The notes below the pieces were generated by a model. That model was given only the letters and a program-made list of their open reading frames with translations, had not been told where the DNA came from and searched no databases. The position numbers were made by a program, and so were the translations under genes. Below, piece by piece: positions 43,463-53,424 of a stretch of 64,000 nt of DNA (the stretch's first letter is position 1; each line of letters begins with the position of its first letter). The stretch is from Saccharomonospora viridis DSM 43017 (GTDB lineage: Bacteria; Actinomycetota; Actinomycetes; Mycobacteriales; Pseudonocardiaceae), in contig NC_013159.1 of NCBI RefSeq assembly GCF_000023865.1, positions 2,568,001 through 2,632,000 on the forward strand, in the 5' to 3' direction.

Positions 43463-45667
43463 ATGGCCACGTGGCTATACCGGCTCGGCCGTTTCGCCTT
43501 CCGGCGGCGCGGACTGGTAGCTCTACTGTGGATCGTAGTGCTGGCCGCGGTGGGTGGCGCCACACTGAGCACCTCCTCCACCGCCTCCACCTCGATCTCC
43601 ATCCCCGGGACTGAGGCCCAGCAGGCGGCCGAACTGATGGAGGAACGCTTCCCCGGCAGCAAGACCGACGGAGCCACCGCGCGGGTGGTCCTCCAAGCAC
43701 CGGACGGCGAGCAGATCACCGCTCCGGAATACCAGGCGGCCATCGGCGACGTCGCCGCGGAACTCGCCCAGGGCAAGCAGGTCCAACAGGTCATCGACCC
43801 GTTCCAGGGGCAGACCGTCAGCCCGGACCAGACCATCGCCTACATCCAGGTCAACTACGACGCGAGTCCCCTCGACCTGACCGACGAGACACGTGCCGCT
43901 CTCGAGGACGCCGCCGAGTCGGCCCGAGAGGCCGGCCTGGTCGCGGAGATCGGCGGTGACGCGCTGTTCACGATGCCGGAGACCGGTATCACCGAGGTGA
44001 TCGGTGTCATCGTCGCCGCGGTGGTGCTGCTGATCACCTTCGGTTCGCTCGTCGCGGCCGGTCTGCCGCTGATCACCGCGTTGATCGGCGTCGGCATCAG
44101 CGTCGGCATCATCACCGTCCTCACCGGTGTTCTGGAGCTCGACAGCACCACTCCGATCCTGGCCACGATGATCGGCCTGGCGGTCGGGATCGACTACGCG
44201 TTGTTCATCGTGTCCCGGTACCGCGCCGAACTCGCCGAAGGACACGAGCCACTCGACGCCGTCGGCCGGGCGACGGGAACCGCCGGATCCGCCGTGGTCT
44301 TCGCCGGTCTCACCGTCATCATCGCCTTGGCCTGCCTGTTCGTGGTCAACATCCCGATCCTGACGAAGATGGGTCTGGCCGCCGCGGGTGCCGTGGTCTT
44401 CGCCGTCCTCGTCGCACTGACCCTGATCCCCGCACTGATCGGCTTCGCCGGGAAGCGACTGCTGCCGCGCAAGCAGCGTAACGGCGACGCTCAGGACGCC
44501 GAGCAGAAACCGCGTGCGGGCACCCGATGGGCTCGGTTCGTGCTCCGACACCGACTCCCGGTGCTGGTGGTCAGCATCGCAGCCCTCGGTGTGATCGCCA
44601 TACCCGCGACGGACCTGCAGTTGGGCCTGCCCGACGACGGCGCCAAATCCACCGACAGCACCCAACGTCGCGCCTACGACCTGATCGCCCAGGGCTTCGG
44701 CCCCGGCACCAACGGCCCGCTGATCGTGCTCGTCGACGCGCAGAACAGCGATGACCCCCAGGCCGCGGCCGACGCGACCGCACGTGCACTCCAGGGGTTG
44801 GACAACGTCGCCATCGCCATGCCTGCCACTTTCAACCCGGCGGGCGACACGGCGATGCTGACCGTCATCCCGGCTTCCGCCCCCAGCAGCGCCGAGACCG
44901 AGACGCTCGTACACGACATCCGGGCCGAAGCCGGCGACATCGCCGACGCCACCGGGGCGAACGTCCTCGTCACCGGTCAGACCGCGATGGGCATCGACGT
45001 CTCCCAGAAGCTGGACGACGCCCTGATGCCCTATCTGCTGCTGGTCGTCGGCCTGGCCTTCGTCCTGCTGATGGTGGTCTTCCGCTCGATCCTCGTCCCG
45101 CTCAAGGCCGCGCTCGGCTTCCTGTTGTCGGTCATCGGCGCGCTCGGCGCCGTGGTGGCGGTCTTCCAGTGGGGCTGGCTGGCCGACCTCTTCGGTGTGG
45201 AACAGACCGGTCCGGTCATGAGCCTCATGCCGATCATCCTGGTCGGTCTGGTGTTCGGCCTGGCCATGGACTACGAGGTCTTCCTCGTCACCCGGATGCG
45301 GGAGGCCTACGTCCACGGCGAGAGCGCTCACGAGGCGATCGTCACGGGCTTCAAGCACGGGGCCCGGGTGGTCACCGCCGCCGCACTGATCATGATCAGT
45401 GTCTTCGCGGGCTTCATCGGCTCGGACGAGTCGATGATCAAGATGATCGGTTTCGGACTGGCGATCGCCGTTCTGTTCGACGCGTTCGTGGTGCGGATGA
45501 CGATCGTCCCCGCCGTGCTCGCCCTGCTCGGCAAGGCGGCCTGGTGGTTCCCCCGCCCGTTGGACAAGTTCCTGCCGAACGTCGATGTCGAGGGCGAGCG
45601 GCTTCGCCACAAGCTCGACGACACCGAGCCGGCGAAGAAGCCAGAAGCTGCCGCTCACGGCTCCTGA
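43463..45667 (+). CDS. MMPL-family RND transporter
   Basis: This 734-residue membrane protein has the MMPL layout: one N-terminal helix, an extracytoplasmic loop, six helices, a second loop and five or six helices. The proton-relay motifs are GLAVGIDYALFIVSRYR and GLVFGLAMDYEVFLVTRMRE, both with the central Asp. It exports a lipid or hydrophobic compound. The gene context (TetR in front) suggests drug or lipid efflux. The start is ATG 43463 after CCAGGAG. Confidence 0.92.
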   Translation: MATWLYRLGRFAFRRRGLVALLWIVVLAAVGGATLSTSSTASTSISIPGTEAQQAAELMEERFPGSKTDGATARVVLQAPDGEQITAPEYQAAIGDVAAELAQGKQVQQVIDPFQGQTVSPDQTIAYIQVNYDASPLDLTDETRAALEDAAESAREAGLVAEIGGDALFTMPETGITEVIGVIVAAVVLLITFGSLVAAGLPLITALIGVGISVGIITVLTGVLELDSTTPILATMIGLAVGIDYALFIVSRYRAELAEGHEPLDAVGRATGTAGSAVVFAGLTVIIALACLFVVNIPILTKMGLAAAGAVVFAVLVALTLIPALIGFAGKRLLPRKQRNGDAQDAEQKPRAGTRWARFVLRHRLPVLVVSIAALGVIAIPATDLQLGLPDDGAKSTDSTQRRAYDLIAQGFGPGTNGPLIVLVDAQNSDDPQAAADATARALQGLDNVAIAMPATFNPAGDTAMLTVIPASAPSSAETETLVHDIRAEAGDIADATGANVLVTGQTAMGIDVSQKLDDALMPYLLLVVGLAFVLLMVVFRSILVPLKAALGFLLSVIGALGAVVAVFQWGWLADLFGVEQTGPVMSLMPIILVGLVFGLAMDYEVFLVTRMREAYVHGESAHEAIVTGFKHGARVVTAAALIMISVFAGFIGSDESMIKMIGFGLAIAVLFDAFVVRMTIVPAVLALLGKAAWWFPRPLDKFLPNVDVEGERLRHKLDDTEPAKKPEAAAHGS

Positions 45668-45860
45668 CGACGGCAGCGTGTTCCGAGGCCGCCATCTTCC
45701 ACGGGGCGGATGCGCAGGCCTCGGCCACACCGGCATCAGGGCCAGCAACGGTGTGGCGGCCGGGCCCGGTCACGACCTTCCCACGGAGGGGGTGTGGCCG
45801 GGCCCGACTCGTCGGCAGGGTCGTCGGGTGAGTCCCCGGGCCCTCTCTGCGGGCCTGCCA

Positions 45861-47060
45861 CTACGCCCGTCGCAGCAGGGCCACGCACTCCACGTGGTGG
45901 GTCATGGGGAACGCGTCGAAGGCTCGCAGTTTGTCCAGTCGATAACCGTGCTCGCCGAAGATCGCCACGTCACGGGCGAGGGCGGCCGGATCACAGGCCA
46001 CGTAGACCACGCGGTCCGGACCGGCTGTCGCCACGGCCTCCACCACGACCCGACCGGCTCCCTTACGCGGCGGATCGAGCACCACCACCTGTGGCGTATC
46101 GGTACGTTGCCGCAGCACGTGTTCCACCTGACCGCACCGCCAACGCACCTGCCGCATCCCGGCGAGATTCGCCCTGCCGTCGGCCACCGCCCGACGTCCC
46201 GACTCCACGGCGAGCACCCGCCCCTTCGGCCCCACCTGCTCGGCGAGTACGGATGCGAACAGCCCCACCCCGGCATAGAGATCCCAGGCCCGCGCACCGG
46301 GTGAGGCGTCGGCCCACTCTCGCACGACCTGCGCGAACGCGTCCGCCGCCTGGGGGTGTACCTGCCAGAAACCGTGGGCGTCGAGCTTCCAGTCACGTCC
46401 CGCGGCGCGTTGCACGGCGATGCCACCCCGCAGTTGTTCGGGACGCTGTCGACGTGTCCTGGAGGGCAGCCGCCGGACGTGGACCTCGCCGTCGGCGTCC
46501 TCGGTGGCCTCGATCTCGTCACCTTCCGACCACGAATGCGGCAGTACCGCGTCCACCGCTGGTCGCACCGTGATGGGGCAATCCTGCAACGGCACCACTC
46601 GATGACTGCGATGCGCCCGCAATCCCGCGTTCCCGTCGCCGTCCGCCACGAACCGCACCCTGGTACGCCACCGCAGCAGTCCGCCGGACAGCGGTTCCAC
46701 CGTGACCGGGACGTCGAGACCGGCCAGCCTGCGCAGCTGTTCCTCGACGACGCGAGCTTTCAACTCACGCTGCGCCGGCCCACTCGCGTGCTGCCAGTCA
46801 CAGCCACCGCACAGGCCCGGACCGGCCACCGGGCACGGCGGCTCCACCCGGTCGGGCGAGGGCGCGAGCACCTGCACGGCATCCGCGCGGCAGAACGACT
46901 TGCCGTTGTCCTCGGTCACCCGGGCGAGCACCCGCTCCCCCGGGAGGGCGTGGCGGACGAACACGACGCGTCCGTCCACTCGCGCCACGCAGTGTCCACC
47001 GTGGGCGACGGGACCGACGGTGGCCTCCACCGTGCGTCCCGTCCAGTCCTGACTCACCAC
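45861..47060 (-). CDS. TrmA/RumA-family class I RNA methyltransferase
   Basis: This protein of about 399 residues methylates uridine in tRNA or rRNA. An N-terminal TRAM domain (VEATVGPVAHGGHCVARVDG), cysteines resembling the Fe-S site of RumA (PPCPVAGPGLCGGCDW), an SAM-binding WDLYAGVGLFASVLA segment, DPPRKGAG and the catalytic VACDPAALARD (normally SCNP) are visible. GTG 47060 after GAAAGGGG is preferred to ATG 47111. It is the counterpart of Rv2689c. Confidence 0.9.
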   Translation of the reverse strand: MVSQDWTGRTVEATVGPVAHGGHCVARVDGRVVFVRHALPGERVLARVTEDNGKSFCRADAVQVLAPSPDRVEPPCPVAGPGLCGGCDWQHASGPAQRELKARVVEEQLRRLAGLDVPVTVEPLSGGLLRWRTRVRFVADGDGNAGLRAHRSHRVVPLQDCPITVRPAVDAVLPHSWSEGDEIEATEDADGEVHVRRLPSRTRRQRPEQLRGGIAVQRAAGRDWKLDAHGFWQVHPQAADAFAQVVREWADASPGARAWDLYAGVGLFASVLAEQVGPKGRVLAVESGRRAVADGRANLAGMRQVRWRCGQVEHVLRQRTDTPQVVVLDPPRKGAGRVVVEAVATAGPDRVVYVACDPAALARDVAIFGEHGYRLDKLRAFDAFPMTHHVECVALLRRA

Positions 47061-47353
47061 CGTGCCCCTTTCCCCGCTCCGGTGTTTCGAACGCTTCGAA
47101 GGCGGAGACACCGGTGTCGGAGGACACCGGAACGAATACGCTTCGTGATCATGACGAACTCGGGCACGGCAGGAGCGTAATCCCGCCCGGGACGCACCCC
47201 GTGGGCGCCACCACCGTCGACACCGCCGTGCAGTCGGTCGTTTCCTTCGCCCGGCGATCGGATCCCGCCGGTGAGGAGATCACCCGGTGAGCACGGACGT
47301 CGAGCGGGGTGCCCGACTCCGCTCCCGCCGATTCACGTCACACGGCACGGCCT
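47061..47353. other. Intergenic gap without recognised features
   Basis: About 290 bases between two minus-strand genes. It presumably holds the promoter of the methyltransferase gene and the 3' end of the DUF3159 transcript. I see no gene or clear repeat in it. Confidence 0.4.
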
Positions 47354-48166
47354 TCACCCGTGGACCGTCCCTGAGTCGCCCGTACCCGGCGCGGAGGGCG
47401 GTTGAGCGTACTTGGCTCGCAACCGAGCCTCGATCTCCTCGTCGGTCTCGACCCGCTGCTCAGTGTGTTCGGCCAGTTGTTGGAGCCTGCGGTCCGACCG
47501 TCGCACGGCCCACACCACGACCAACAACGCGAGCCCGTAGAGCGGATACCCCATCACGATCTTGGCGAAGGCCAACCACCCGGTGAGGTCCTCGTCGTAA
47601 AGCCACCGCTGCACCACGAACCGCGACGCGAACACCGCCGCCAACGCGAGTGTGGCGATGTCGTAGCCCCGACGGGAGGGTTTGTCCTTGCGCCACGCCA
47701 TGCCGCTTCCGTTGAGAAAGCTCCACACCACCCCGGCCAGCGGCCAACGCACCACCACGGATCCCGCCAACACCGCGAAGTAGACCAGGCTCGTCCAGAT
47801 ACCGAACAGGAAGAACCCTTTGGCGGAACCGGTGTTGTAGGCGATGAAGGCCGCGATGGCGACGCCGAAGAACCCGGAGACGGCGGGCTGCACCGGTTCC
47901 TTCCGCACCACCCGGACGACCGTGATCACCACCGCGCTCCCGAGTGCGCTCCAGATGGCCGGCATCAGCCCGAACATCGCGTTGACCGCGACGAAGACGA
48001 CCACCGGGATCGACGAGTAGAACAGCCCCGACACCCCGCCCATCTGCTCCAGCAGCGTGGCCTCTTGTGGATCCGGCTTTCCAGGGGTGTCCTCGCGACG
48101 ATCGTCGTCCACGGTGTCACGATCAGTGTTACCGGGGTTGTGGGCTTGTTCGGAGTGCTCAGTCAC
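47354..48166 (-). CDS. DUF3159 family membrane protein
   Basis: This 270-residue protein has a polar, acidic N-terminus (about 45 residues), then six or so transmembrane helices starting at SSIPVVVFVAVNAMFGLMPA, and a charged tail. It matches the actinobacterial DUF3159 family, and its position corresponds to the Rv2693c region. Function is unknown. Confidence 0.85.
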   Translation of the reverse strand: MTEHSEQAHNPGNTDRDTVDDDRREDTPGKPDPQEATLLEQMGGVSGLFYSSIPVVVFVAVNAMFGLMPAIWSALGSAVVITVVRVVRKEPVQPAVSGFFGVAIAAFIAYNTGSAKGFFLFGIWTSLVYFAVLAGSVVVRWPLAGVVWSFLNGSGMAWRKDKPSRRGYDIATLALAAVFASRFVVQRWLYDEDLTGWLAFAKIVMGYPLYGLALLVVVWAVRRSDRRLQQLAEHTEQRVETDEEIEARLRAKYAQPPSAPGTGDSGTVHG

Positions 48167-48410
48167 GCGCGCAAACTTTCATGTGGTCGGCTGCTGACAG
48201 TTCGTGCTACGGGTTGTACAGCACCCTACGGCCGTCGCGCTCGTCGAGACGACTCGTACGCCTTGCTCACACGGCGCCGGGTATGTGGTGTCTGTCCAGC
48301 TATACCAGCATGCCGTCGTCCTCGTCGAACGGCTCCGTCCACGGTGTGCTCGCCGCTCACCGGGCGAACCCGGTCCCCGCGACGAACGTGACCTGCGACA
48401 GGATCACGGC

Positions 48411-49181
48411 GTGACGTCGGTTGACATCCCTTCGACAGCCGTGCTGCTGCCCGGTACCGGATCGGACGAGGTCTTCGTGCGCGCGGTGTTCGAACGCCCG
48501 CTGGCCGCCCTCGGTATCCGGGTAGTCGCACCACCGCCTCCCCAGGGTGACGCGGTCGTCACCGGCTCTTTGGCATTGCTCGACCGCATAGCCGAGGAAA
48601 CCGGGGAGTCCTTGGTGGTGGGGGGCGTCTCGCTCGGCGCCCACCTGGCCGCCGAGTGGGCGATTCGGAACACGCACCGCTGTGCGGGCGTACTCGCCGC
48701 GCTACCCGCGTGGAACGGCTCCGGTGAGGCCGCACCCGCCGCCGTCGCCGCCACCGTCTCCGCGGACCTGGTGGACCGTCACGGCCTCGACGAAGCGCTC
48801 GCGGTCTCCACGCGGGGTGTCGCCCCGTGGCTGGCCGAGGAACTCACACGGGCATGGCGAAGGCACGGCAGCTCGTTGGCCGCCGGTCTGCGTGCGGCTG
48901 CCCGGCATCCCGCCCCGGAACTCGACGACCTAGGCGCGCTGACCGTGCCCGTGGGCGTCGCCGCCTGTGTCGACGACCCGGTGCATCCGGCCGCGACCGC
49001 CAGAACATGGGTCGAGGCGCTGCCCAACGCCGCGCTCGTCGAGACGTCCCTGACCGCCCTGGGGGCCGACAGGGAGAGTCTCGGCCGAGCCACGGCACTC
49101 GCCTGGCTACGGGCTCGTGCCGCAGACGAGCCCGGCACCACCGGACCGAGCCGACACCACCGCCCGGCCCGACCTCGTTGA
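48411..49181 (+). CDS. Small alpha/beta-hydrolase-fold protein (Rv2695-like)
   Basis: This 256-residue protein has a nucleophile elbow GGVSLGAHLA (G-x-S-x-G) after a VLLPGTGSDEVFV start strand. A C-terminal Asp in ACVDDPVHPA is visible, and the conserved His is less clear. GTG 48411 is the first start with a plausible upstream AGGATC. It lies in the place of Rv2695 in mycobacteria, convergent with the DUF3710 gene. The substrate is unknown. Confidence 0.75.
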   Translation: MTSVDIPSTAVLLPGTGSDEVFVRAVFERPLAALGIRVVAPPPPQGDAVVTGSLALLDRIAEETGESLVVGGVSLGAHLAAEWAIRNTHRCAGVLAALPAWNGSGEAAPAAVAATVSADLVDRHGLDEALAVSTRGVAPWLAEELTRAWRRHGSSLAAGLRAAARHPAPELDDLGALTVPVGVAACVDDPVHPAATARTWVEALPNAALVETSLTALGADRESLGRATALAWLRARAADEPGTTGPSRHHRPARPR

Positions 49182-49208
49182 CGGCCCCGACGGGCTTCTC
49201 GCTGCTTC

Positions 49209-49931
49209 CTACTGCTGTTGGGCTTGCTGCTGAGCCACTTGCTGTGCCTGCTGCTGCCTGCTTTTGATGTGGGAGGCGATCGCCTCGGGCAGGGTGATCT
49301 GAAGCGGCGTACGTACCGGCATGGGGGCGTGTCCGCGGTCGACGATCGTGCCTCGCAGGATCTCGCGCAGCACCTCGGGCGCCCGGGCCGCCTCCGACTG
49401 GGGCCCGGCGATGACGCCTCGCAGCAGCCACCGTGGCCCGTCCACTCCGATGAACCGCAGGGCGACCTCGCCGACGATGGCGGACAGCTCCATGCCCCAT
49501 TCACCACGGCCGAGGGACACTCGGGCGCCGTCGGAACGCAGTTGCTCGGCGAGTTCACCGCTCACTTCGCTCCACAACCCACCGGACCGTGGAGCGGCGT
49601 AGGCACTCACCGTGACCTGTCCCTGTGGGGTCACGACGTGGACGGCACGCACCGTGCCCCTCGCCTGGTCCATCTCCACCTGAACCTGCGCACCGTTCGG
49701 CACCGGGACCTTGACCGACCCCAAGTCCATCCTCGGGATGCCGTCATCGGGTGCCTCGGAGATGTCGTAAGGACCGGAGGCCGGACCGTCGTCGGTCTCC
49801 TCGGCGTCGTCGTGGTCGTCGTAGTCACTGGCATCGCCGTCGTCATCGGCGATGTCCACGTCGCGGTCGATCTCCTCGACGTCGTCGACAACCGCTTTCT
49901 TCTTCCGTTTGCGTCGCCTGAAAATCCCCAC
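49209..49931 (-). CDS. DUF3710 family protein
   Basis: This 240-residue protein has a basic head (MGIFRRRKRKKKA), a long acidic region, a folded DUF3710 core (about residues 65-215) and a Gln-rich tail with repeated QQQAQ. It starts directly after dut's stop, so the two are co-transcribed. It is the counterpart of Rv2696c. Function is unknown. Confidence 0.87.
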   Translation of the reverse strand: MGIFRRRKRKKKAVVDDVEEIDRDVDIADDDGDASDYDDHDDAEETDDGPASGPYDISEAPDDGIPRMDLGSVKVPVPNGAQVQVEMDQARGTVRAVHVVTPQGQVTVSAYAAPRSGGLWSEVSGELAEQLRSDGARVSLGRGEWGMELSAIVGEVALRFIGVDGPRWLLRGVIAGPQSEAARAPEVLREILRGTIVDRGHAPMPVRTPLQITLPEAIASHIKSRQQQAQQVAQQQAQQQ

Positions 49932-50387
49932 CTAGTTCTCCGTTCCGAGCGTGGCGTGCCCACCGGTCGAGCCGTAGCCACCCGCTCCCCGTACCGTCTC
50001 GTCCAATCGTTCGACCTCGATGAACTCGGCATGCTCCACCTTCTGCACCACCAGTTGCGCGATGCGGTCTCCGCGTCGCAGCACGATCGGCTCGACAGGA
50101 TCGAGGTTCACCAGGCACACCCGGATCTCACCCCGGTAACCGGAGTCGATCGTGCCCGGCGCGTTGACGATCGAAAGGCCCACCCTGGCCGCCAATCCGG
50201 ACCGGGGGTGCACGAAACCGGCGTAACCCTCGGGTAACGCGATGGCGACTCCGGTACCCACCACCGCCCGTTCACCAGGGGCGAGGCGCACGTCGGACGT
50301 CGTCACCAGATCAGCCCCCGCATCGCCGGGATGGGCGTACGAGGGCACCGCCACATCGGGGTCGAGTCGGGAAATGAGGACCTGCAC
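49932..50387 (-). CDS. dut: dUTP diphosphatase
   Basis: This 151-residue trimeric dUTPase hydrolyses dUTP to dUMP, keeping uracil out of DNA and feeding dTMP synthesis. The five motifs are visible: [42 protein letters not shown] and the C-terminal [13 protein letters not shown] 50387 matches the family N-terminus; the longer frame overlaps the divergent DUF3093 gene. Confidence 0.95.
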   Translation of the reverse strand: MQVLISRLDPDVAVPSYAHPGDAGADLVTTSDVRLAPGERAVVGTGVAIALPEGYAGFVHPRSGLAARVGLSIVNAPGTIDSGYRGEIRVCLVNLDPVEPIVLRRGDRIAQLVVQKVEHAEFIEVERLDETVRGAGGYGSTGGHATLGTEN

Positions 50388-50421
50388 GCTGGACACGACT
50401 CGCGAGACTACCCTGATCCAG

Positions 50422-50937
50422 GTGACCGACAACGCGCACACGCGGACAAAAGCTGATCTTCGGTACTCCGAACGGCTGTTCGTACCGTTGTGGCACTGGC
50501 CGGCACCGCTGATAGCGGCGGCGCTTTTGGCGTTTCAGATCCACTACGGCTACCCGTCCCTGCCGATGTGGCTGCCGTACGCCGTGTTGCTCCCACTGGC
50601 CGTGGCGGTGACCCTCGCCCTCGGCCGTACGCGGATCGCGGTGGTCGAGGACGACGAGCCCCGGCTGTGGGTCGGCCAGGCGAACCTGCCGCTGCGTTAC
50701 ATCGCGGCGGTCGAGATCGTGCCACACGAGAGCAAACGTCAGGCTTTGGGACCGGAGTTCGACCCTGCGGCGTTCTGCGTGCACAAGCCGTGGATTCGCT
50801 CGATGGTTCGCGTGCATCTCGACGACCCCGAGGACCCCACCCCGTACTGGATCTTCAGTACCCGCCGCCCGGAACGCGTGGCGGCTCTGCTCTCGGACAC
50901 CCACGAGCATGCGGACAACGGGGATCACCGAGGCTGA
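50422..50937 (+). CDS. DUF3093 family membrane protein
   Basis: This 171-residue protein has two transmembrane helices (about residues 22-42 and 48-66) and a soluble domain with the DUF3093 pattern [23 protein letters not shown] 50422 lies only 34 bp from the divergent dut start, so their promoters must overlap. It is the counterpart of Rv2698. Function is unknown. Confidence 0.85.
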   Translation: MTDNAHTRTKADLRYSERLFVPLWHWPAPLIAAALLAFQIHYGYPSLPMWLPYAVLLPLAVAVTLALGRTRIAVVEDDEPRLWVGQANLPLRYIAAVEIVPHESKRQALGPEFDPAAFCVHKPWIRSMVRVHLDDPEDPTPYWIFSTRRPERVAALLSDTHEHADNGDHRG

Positions 50938-50951
50938 CGACACAAAACAAC

Positions 50952-50987
50952 CGGGTGGCCCCGGGCCGAAGCACCCGAGACCACCCG
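50952..50987. terminator. Probable terminator between convergent genes
   Basis: CGGGTGG (50952-50958) pairs with CCACCCG (50981-50987), with weaker inner pairing. It lies between the ends of the DUF3093 and DUF4193 genes. Confidence 0.6.
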
Positions 50988-51038
50988 ATTCCGCAGCAAT
51001 CCCCTCCGCGACACTCCGCTGCCGCGCTGAGCACGACG

Positions 51039-51347
51039 TCAGGCGCAGTCGCGGCAGATGAAACGACCGTTGGACTCCTCGGCGAGCCTGCTGCGGTGAT
51101 GCACCAGGAAGCACACTGAGCACGTGAACTCGTCGGCCTGCTTCGGCACGACCTTCACCGTCACGTCTTCACTCGACAACCCGGAGAGGTCGGCACCGGG
51201 GAGCTCGAAGTTCTCCGCCGTCGCGTCCTCATCGACGTCCACGACGCCGGACTGGGTCTCGTTGCGCCTCGCCTTCAGTTCCTCCAACGAGTCCTCGGCC
51301 AGCTCGTCAGCATCGCTGCGGCGCGGAGCGTCGTAGTCGGTCGCCAT
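51039..51347 (-). CDS. DUF4193 family zinc-ribbon protein
   Basis: This 102-residue protein has an acidic N-terminal half and a C-terminal cysteine pattern CSVCFLVHHRSRL...CRDC, which suggests a zinc ribbon. ATG 51347 (MATDYDAPRRSD) is the family start. It is the counterpart of Rv2699c. Its role is unknown, though such a small zinc protein beside envelope and DNA genes may be regulatory. Confidence 0.87.
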   Translation of the reverse strand: MATDYDAPRRSDADELAEDSLEELKARRNETQSGVVDVDEDATAENFELPGADLSGLSSEDVTVKVVPKQADEFTCSVCFLVHHRSRLAEESNGRFICRDCA

Positions 51348-51777
51348 TGTTCTTTCACCCCTGCGATCAGCTTCGATACAGTTCGCGGACTCCCGGACAT
51401 CTCCGTGAGCCCTTCGGCTGCTGGTCAACGTTCCAGCGCCCGTGTTTGTGCCCGGAATCCGGCGTGAGTGAGGTCTCTTTCACGACCTCGCCGTCACCGA
51501 TGGAGCCCGGGAAGGGTAGCCCACCACCTACCCCGACTCGAAGCTGGTCACCCAAGCCCTAAGATACGTCACCCAACAGGGTTAACACCTCGTGGAGCGC
51601 GATCTACACCGTTCGGGTTGCGACGTGGCACCGGTGGACTGGCTCCATGGCCACTCGCTTGCCGGGCAGGCACCGCCGTGATGCTATCCAGTGGCGGTTG
51701 GGCACGCCGCGTCGTCTCGCCTGAACCGGCCACGGTGGCGGACGACCTGGGGACAAGTGTTGCGGAGGGACGGGCAG
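51348..51777. other. Divergent intergenic region, DUF4193 / cei
   Basis: About 430 bases. It contains the promoters of two divergent genes; frames through it are not coding-like. An in-frame extension of cei to GTG 51691 is possible but less likely than the GTG at 51778 with its GGAGGGA site. No strong palindrome was seen. Confidence 0.4.
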
Positions 51778-52476
51778 GTGGCGTCGGGTACAGCAGGCCG
51801 AACCGGAAGCGGCGGGCGACGTTCAGGACGGCCGTACCGGAAACGGAGGCCACTGCCGGCCTTGCTCTTCCTCGGGACGCTCTGCGTGGCGGCGGTGGTC
51901 GTGTGGGTGAACGCCATCAGCTCCTCGCCGGACCTCGCCGAGTCGATCGCTTGTGAACCGAGAATCGATCCGTCCGAGGGAACGACGTTCACCCGCCTGC
52001 CTCACGACACCTTGCTCGAGACGTCGCCGCTTCCCCCGTCCTTGGTCGAGGTCACCGTGCTCAACGCGAACGGGACCCGCGGTGAAGCCTCGATCGCCAC
52101 GGAGGAGTTGCGTCGACTCGGTTTCACCCGCGTCACGGAACCGCGCAACGACGAGGTGTACACGGACGGAGTCGTGGCCGACTGTCACGGACAGATCCGC
52201 TTCGGCCCCGAGGGGGAGCGCGCCGCTCGCACGGTGCAGTTGATCGACCCGTGCCTCGAACTCGTCCAGGACGGCCGCAACGACGCGTCGGTGGATTTGG
52301 CCATCGGCACGAAGTTCAACGACTTCCGGATGTCGGACGCGGCGGTGGACATCCTCGACCGGCTGAAGTCGTGGGAGTCCGGTGAGGCCGCCGAGACCGA
52401 CGAGCAGTCCCTCAACGACGAGGGTCCCGTGATCGAGCCCGAGCTACTCACCGAGACGCTGCCCAAGCATTGCTAG
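51778..52476 (+). CDS. cei: Envelope integrity protein Cei-like (LytR C-terminal domain)
   Basis: This 232-residue protein has a basic cytoplasmic head, one transmembrane helix (about residues 27-47, LPALLFLGTLCVAAVVVWV) and an extracytoplasmic LytR_C-type domain with VTVLNANGTRGEASIATEEL. It is the positional equivalent of Rv2700 (Cei, cell envelope integrity) of M. tuberculosis, with which it shares the layout. GTG 51778 is supported by GGAGGGA seven bases upstream. Confidence 0.8.
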   Translation: MASGTAGRTGSGGRRSGRPYRKRRPLPALLFLGTLCVAAVVVWVNAISSSPDLAESIACEPRIDPSEGTTFTRLPHDTLLETSPLPPSLVEVTVLNANGTRGEASIATEELRRLGFTRVTEPRNDEVYTDGVVADCHGQIRFGPEGERAARTVQLIDPCLELVQDGRNDASVDLAIGTKFNDFRMSDAAVDILDRLKSWESGEAAETDEQSLNDEGPVIEPELLTETLPKHC

Positions 52477-52514
52477 CACGCGGGCCTTCCGAGTTCCGGT
52501 CCGCCGGTGCCGTG

Positions 52515-53342
52515 CTAGACGTCCGCGATGCCGCATTCCAGCAGCGTGGCGCGCAACGGTTCCGCGATGGAGGGCGCCGAAGCCAGGATGGTGTCCTCCC
52601 CCAAAGCCGGGTCCTCGCCCGGAAGGGTGACCACCGCCCCCGCTTCCGCGGCCACCAAGGCTCCTGCGGCCCAGTCCCAGCGGTGCAGCCCGTGTTCGAC
52701 GAAGGCATCGACCCACCCCGCCGCGACCGCGCAGAGGTCGAGTGCCGCCGAACCCTGCCTGCGGATGTCCCGTATCTCGCTCAACAACCTCGCGACGAGC
52801 TCGGCCTGACGCACCCGCTGTTCGGACTGGTAGGCGAATCCGGTCGCCAACAGCGACACCCCGAGGCTCTCCGGCGCGGAACACCGCAAGGGACGTCCGT
52901 CCAACCACGCCCCACGTCCCCGGGTGGCGGTCCACCGCCTTCCGCTGGCGGGTTCGACCACGGCACCGGCCACGGTCGCCCCGTCGATCTGCGCGGCCAC
53001 CGAGACGGCGAACCACGGCAATCCGTACAGGAAGTTGACCGTTCCGTCGATCGGGTCGACCACCCAGGTCACACCGGTGTCCTCCGAGGAATCCGCGGCG
53101 GTGCGCGTACCCTCCTCCTCACCGAGGACCGCATCGTGCGGTCTCAGCGTCGCCAACCGTTCCCGGATGAGTCGTTCCGAGGCGGTGTCCACCGCCGTCA
53201 CCACGTCGGTCTCGCTGGACTTGGTGTCGACGGACACGGAGGTCCCGGCGACCATGGACTCGTAGGCGTCCCGGACCAGGTCGGCTGCCTCGACGGCGAC
53301 CCGCTCCGCGGTCGCGGTCAGGTTCTCGAGATCGGATTCCAC
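52515..53342 (-). CDS. Inositol monophosphatase family protein
   Basis: This 275-residue Mg2+-dependent sugar phosphatase has metal motifs GEEEGT, WVVDPIDGTVNFLYG and the C-terminal WDWAAGALVAAEAGA. It is the counterpart of SuhB (Rv2701c), which makes inositol for mycothiol and phosphatidylinositol in actinomycetes. GTG 53342 is chosen from family length. It is divergent from ppgK. Confidence 0.9.
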   Translation of the reverse strand: MESDLENLTATAERVAVEAADLVRDAYESMVAGTSVSVDTKSSETDVVTAVDTASERLIRERLATLRPHDAVLGEEEGTRTAADSSEDTGVTWVVDPIDGTVNFLYGLPWFAVSVAAQIDGATVAGAVVEPASGRRWTATRGRGAWLDGRPLRCSAPESLGVSLLATGFAYQSEQRVRQAELVARLLSEIRDIRRQGSAALDLCAVAAGWVDAFVEHGLHRWDWAAGALVAAEAGAVVTLPGEDPALGEDTILASAPSIAEPLRATLLECGIADV

Positions 53343-53424
53343 AGCTCCCACACCGACTATGGGATCACATTTGGTTACAGTTTCGCCCAACGACTTCTGA
53401 ATCGAGAAGGAAGGGGCCTCGCCC

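Noticed and set aside
43523-45748. 741-residue open frame opposite the MMPL transporter
   Set aside because: Its Asp/His/Gly/Gln-rich composition is the usual shadow of hydrophobic GC-rich codons. The real gene is on the plus strand.
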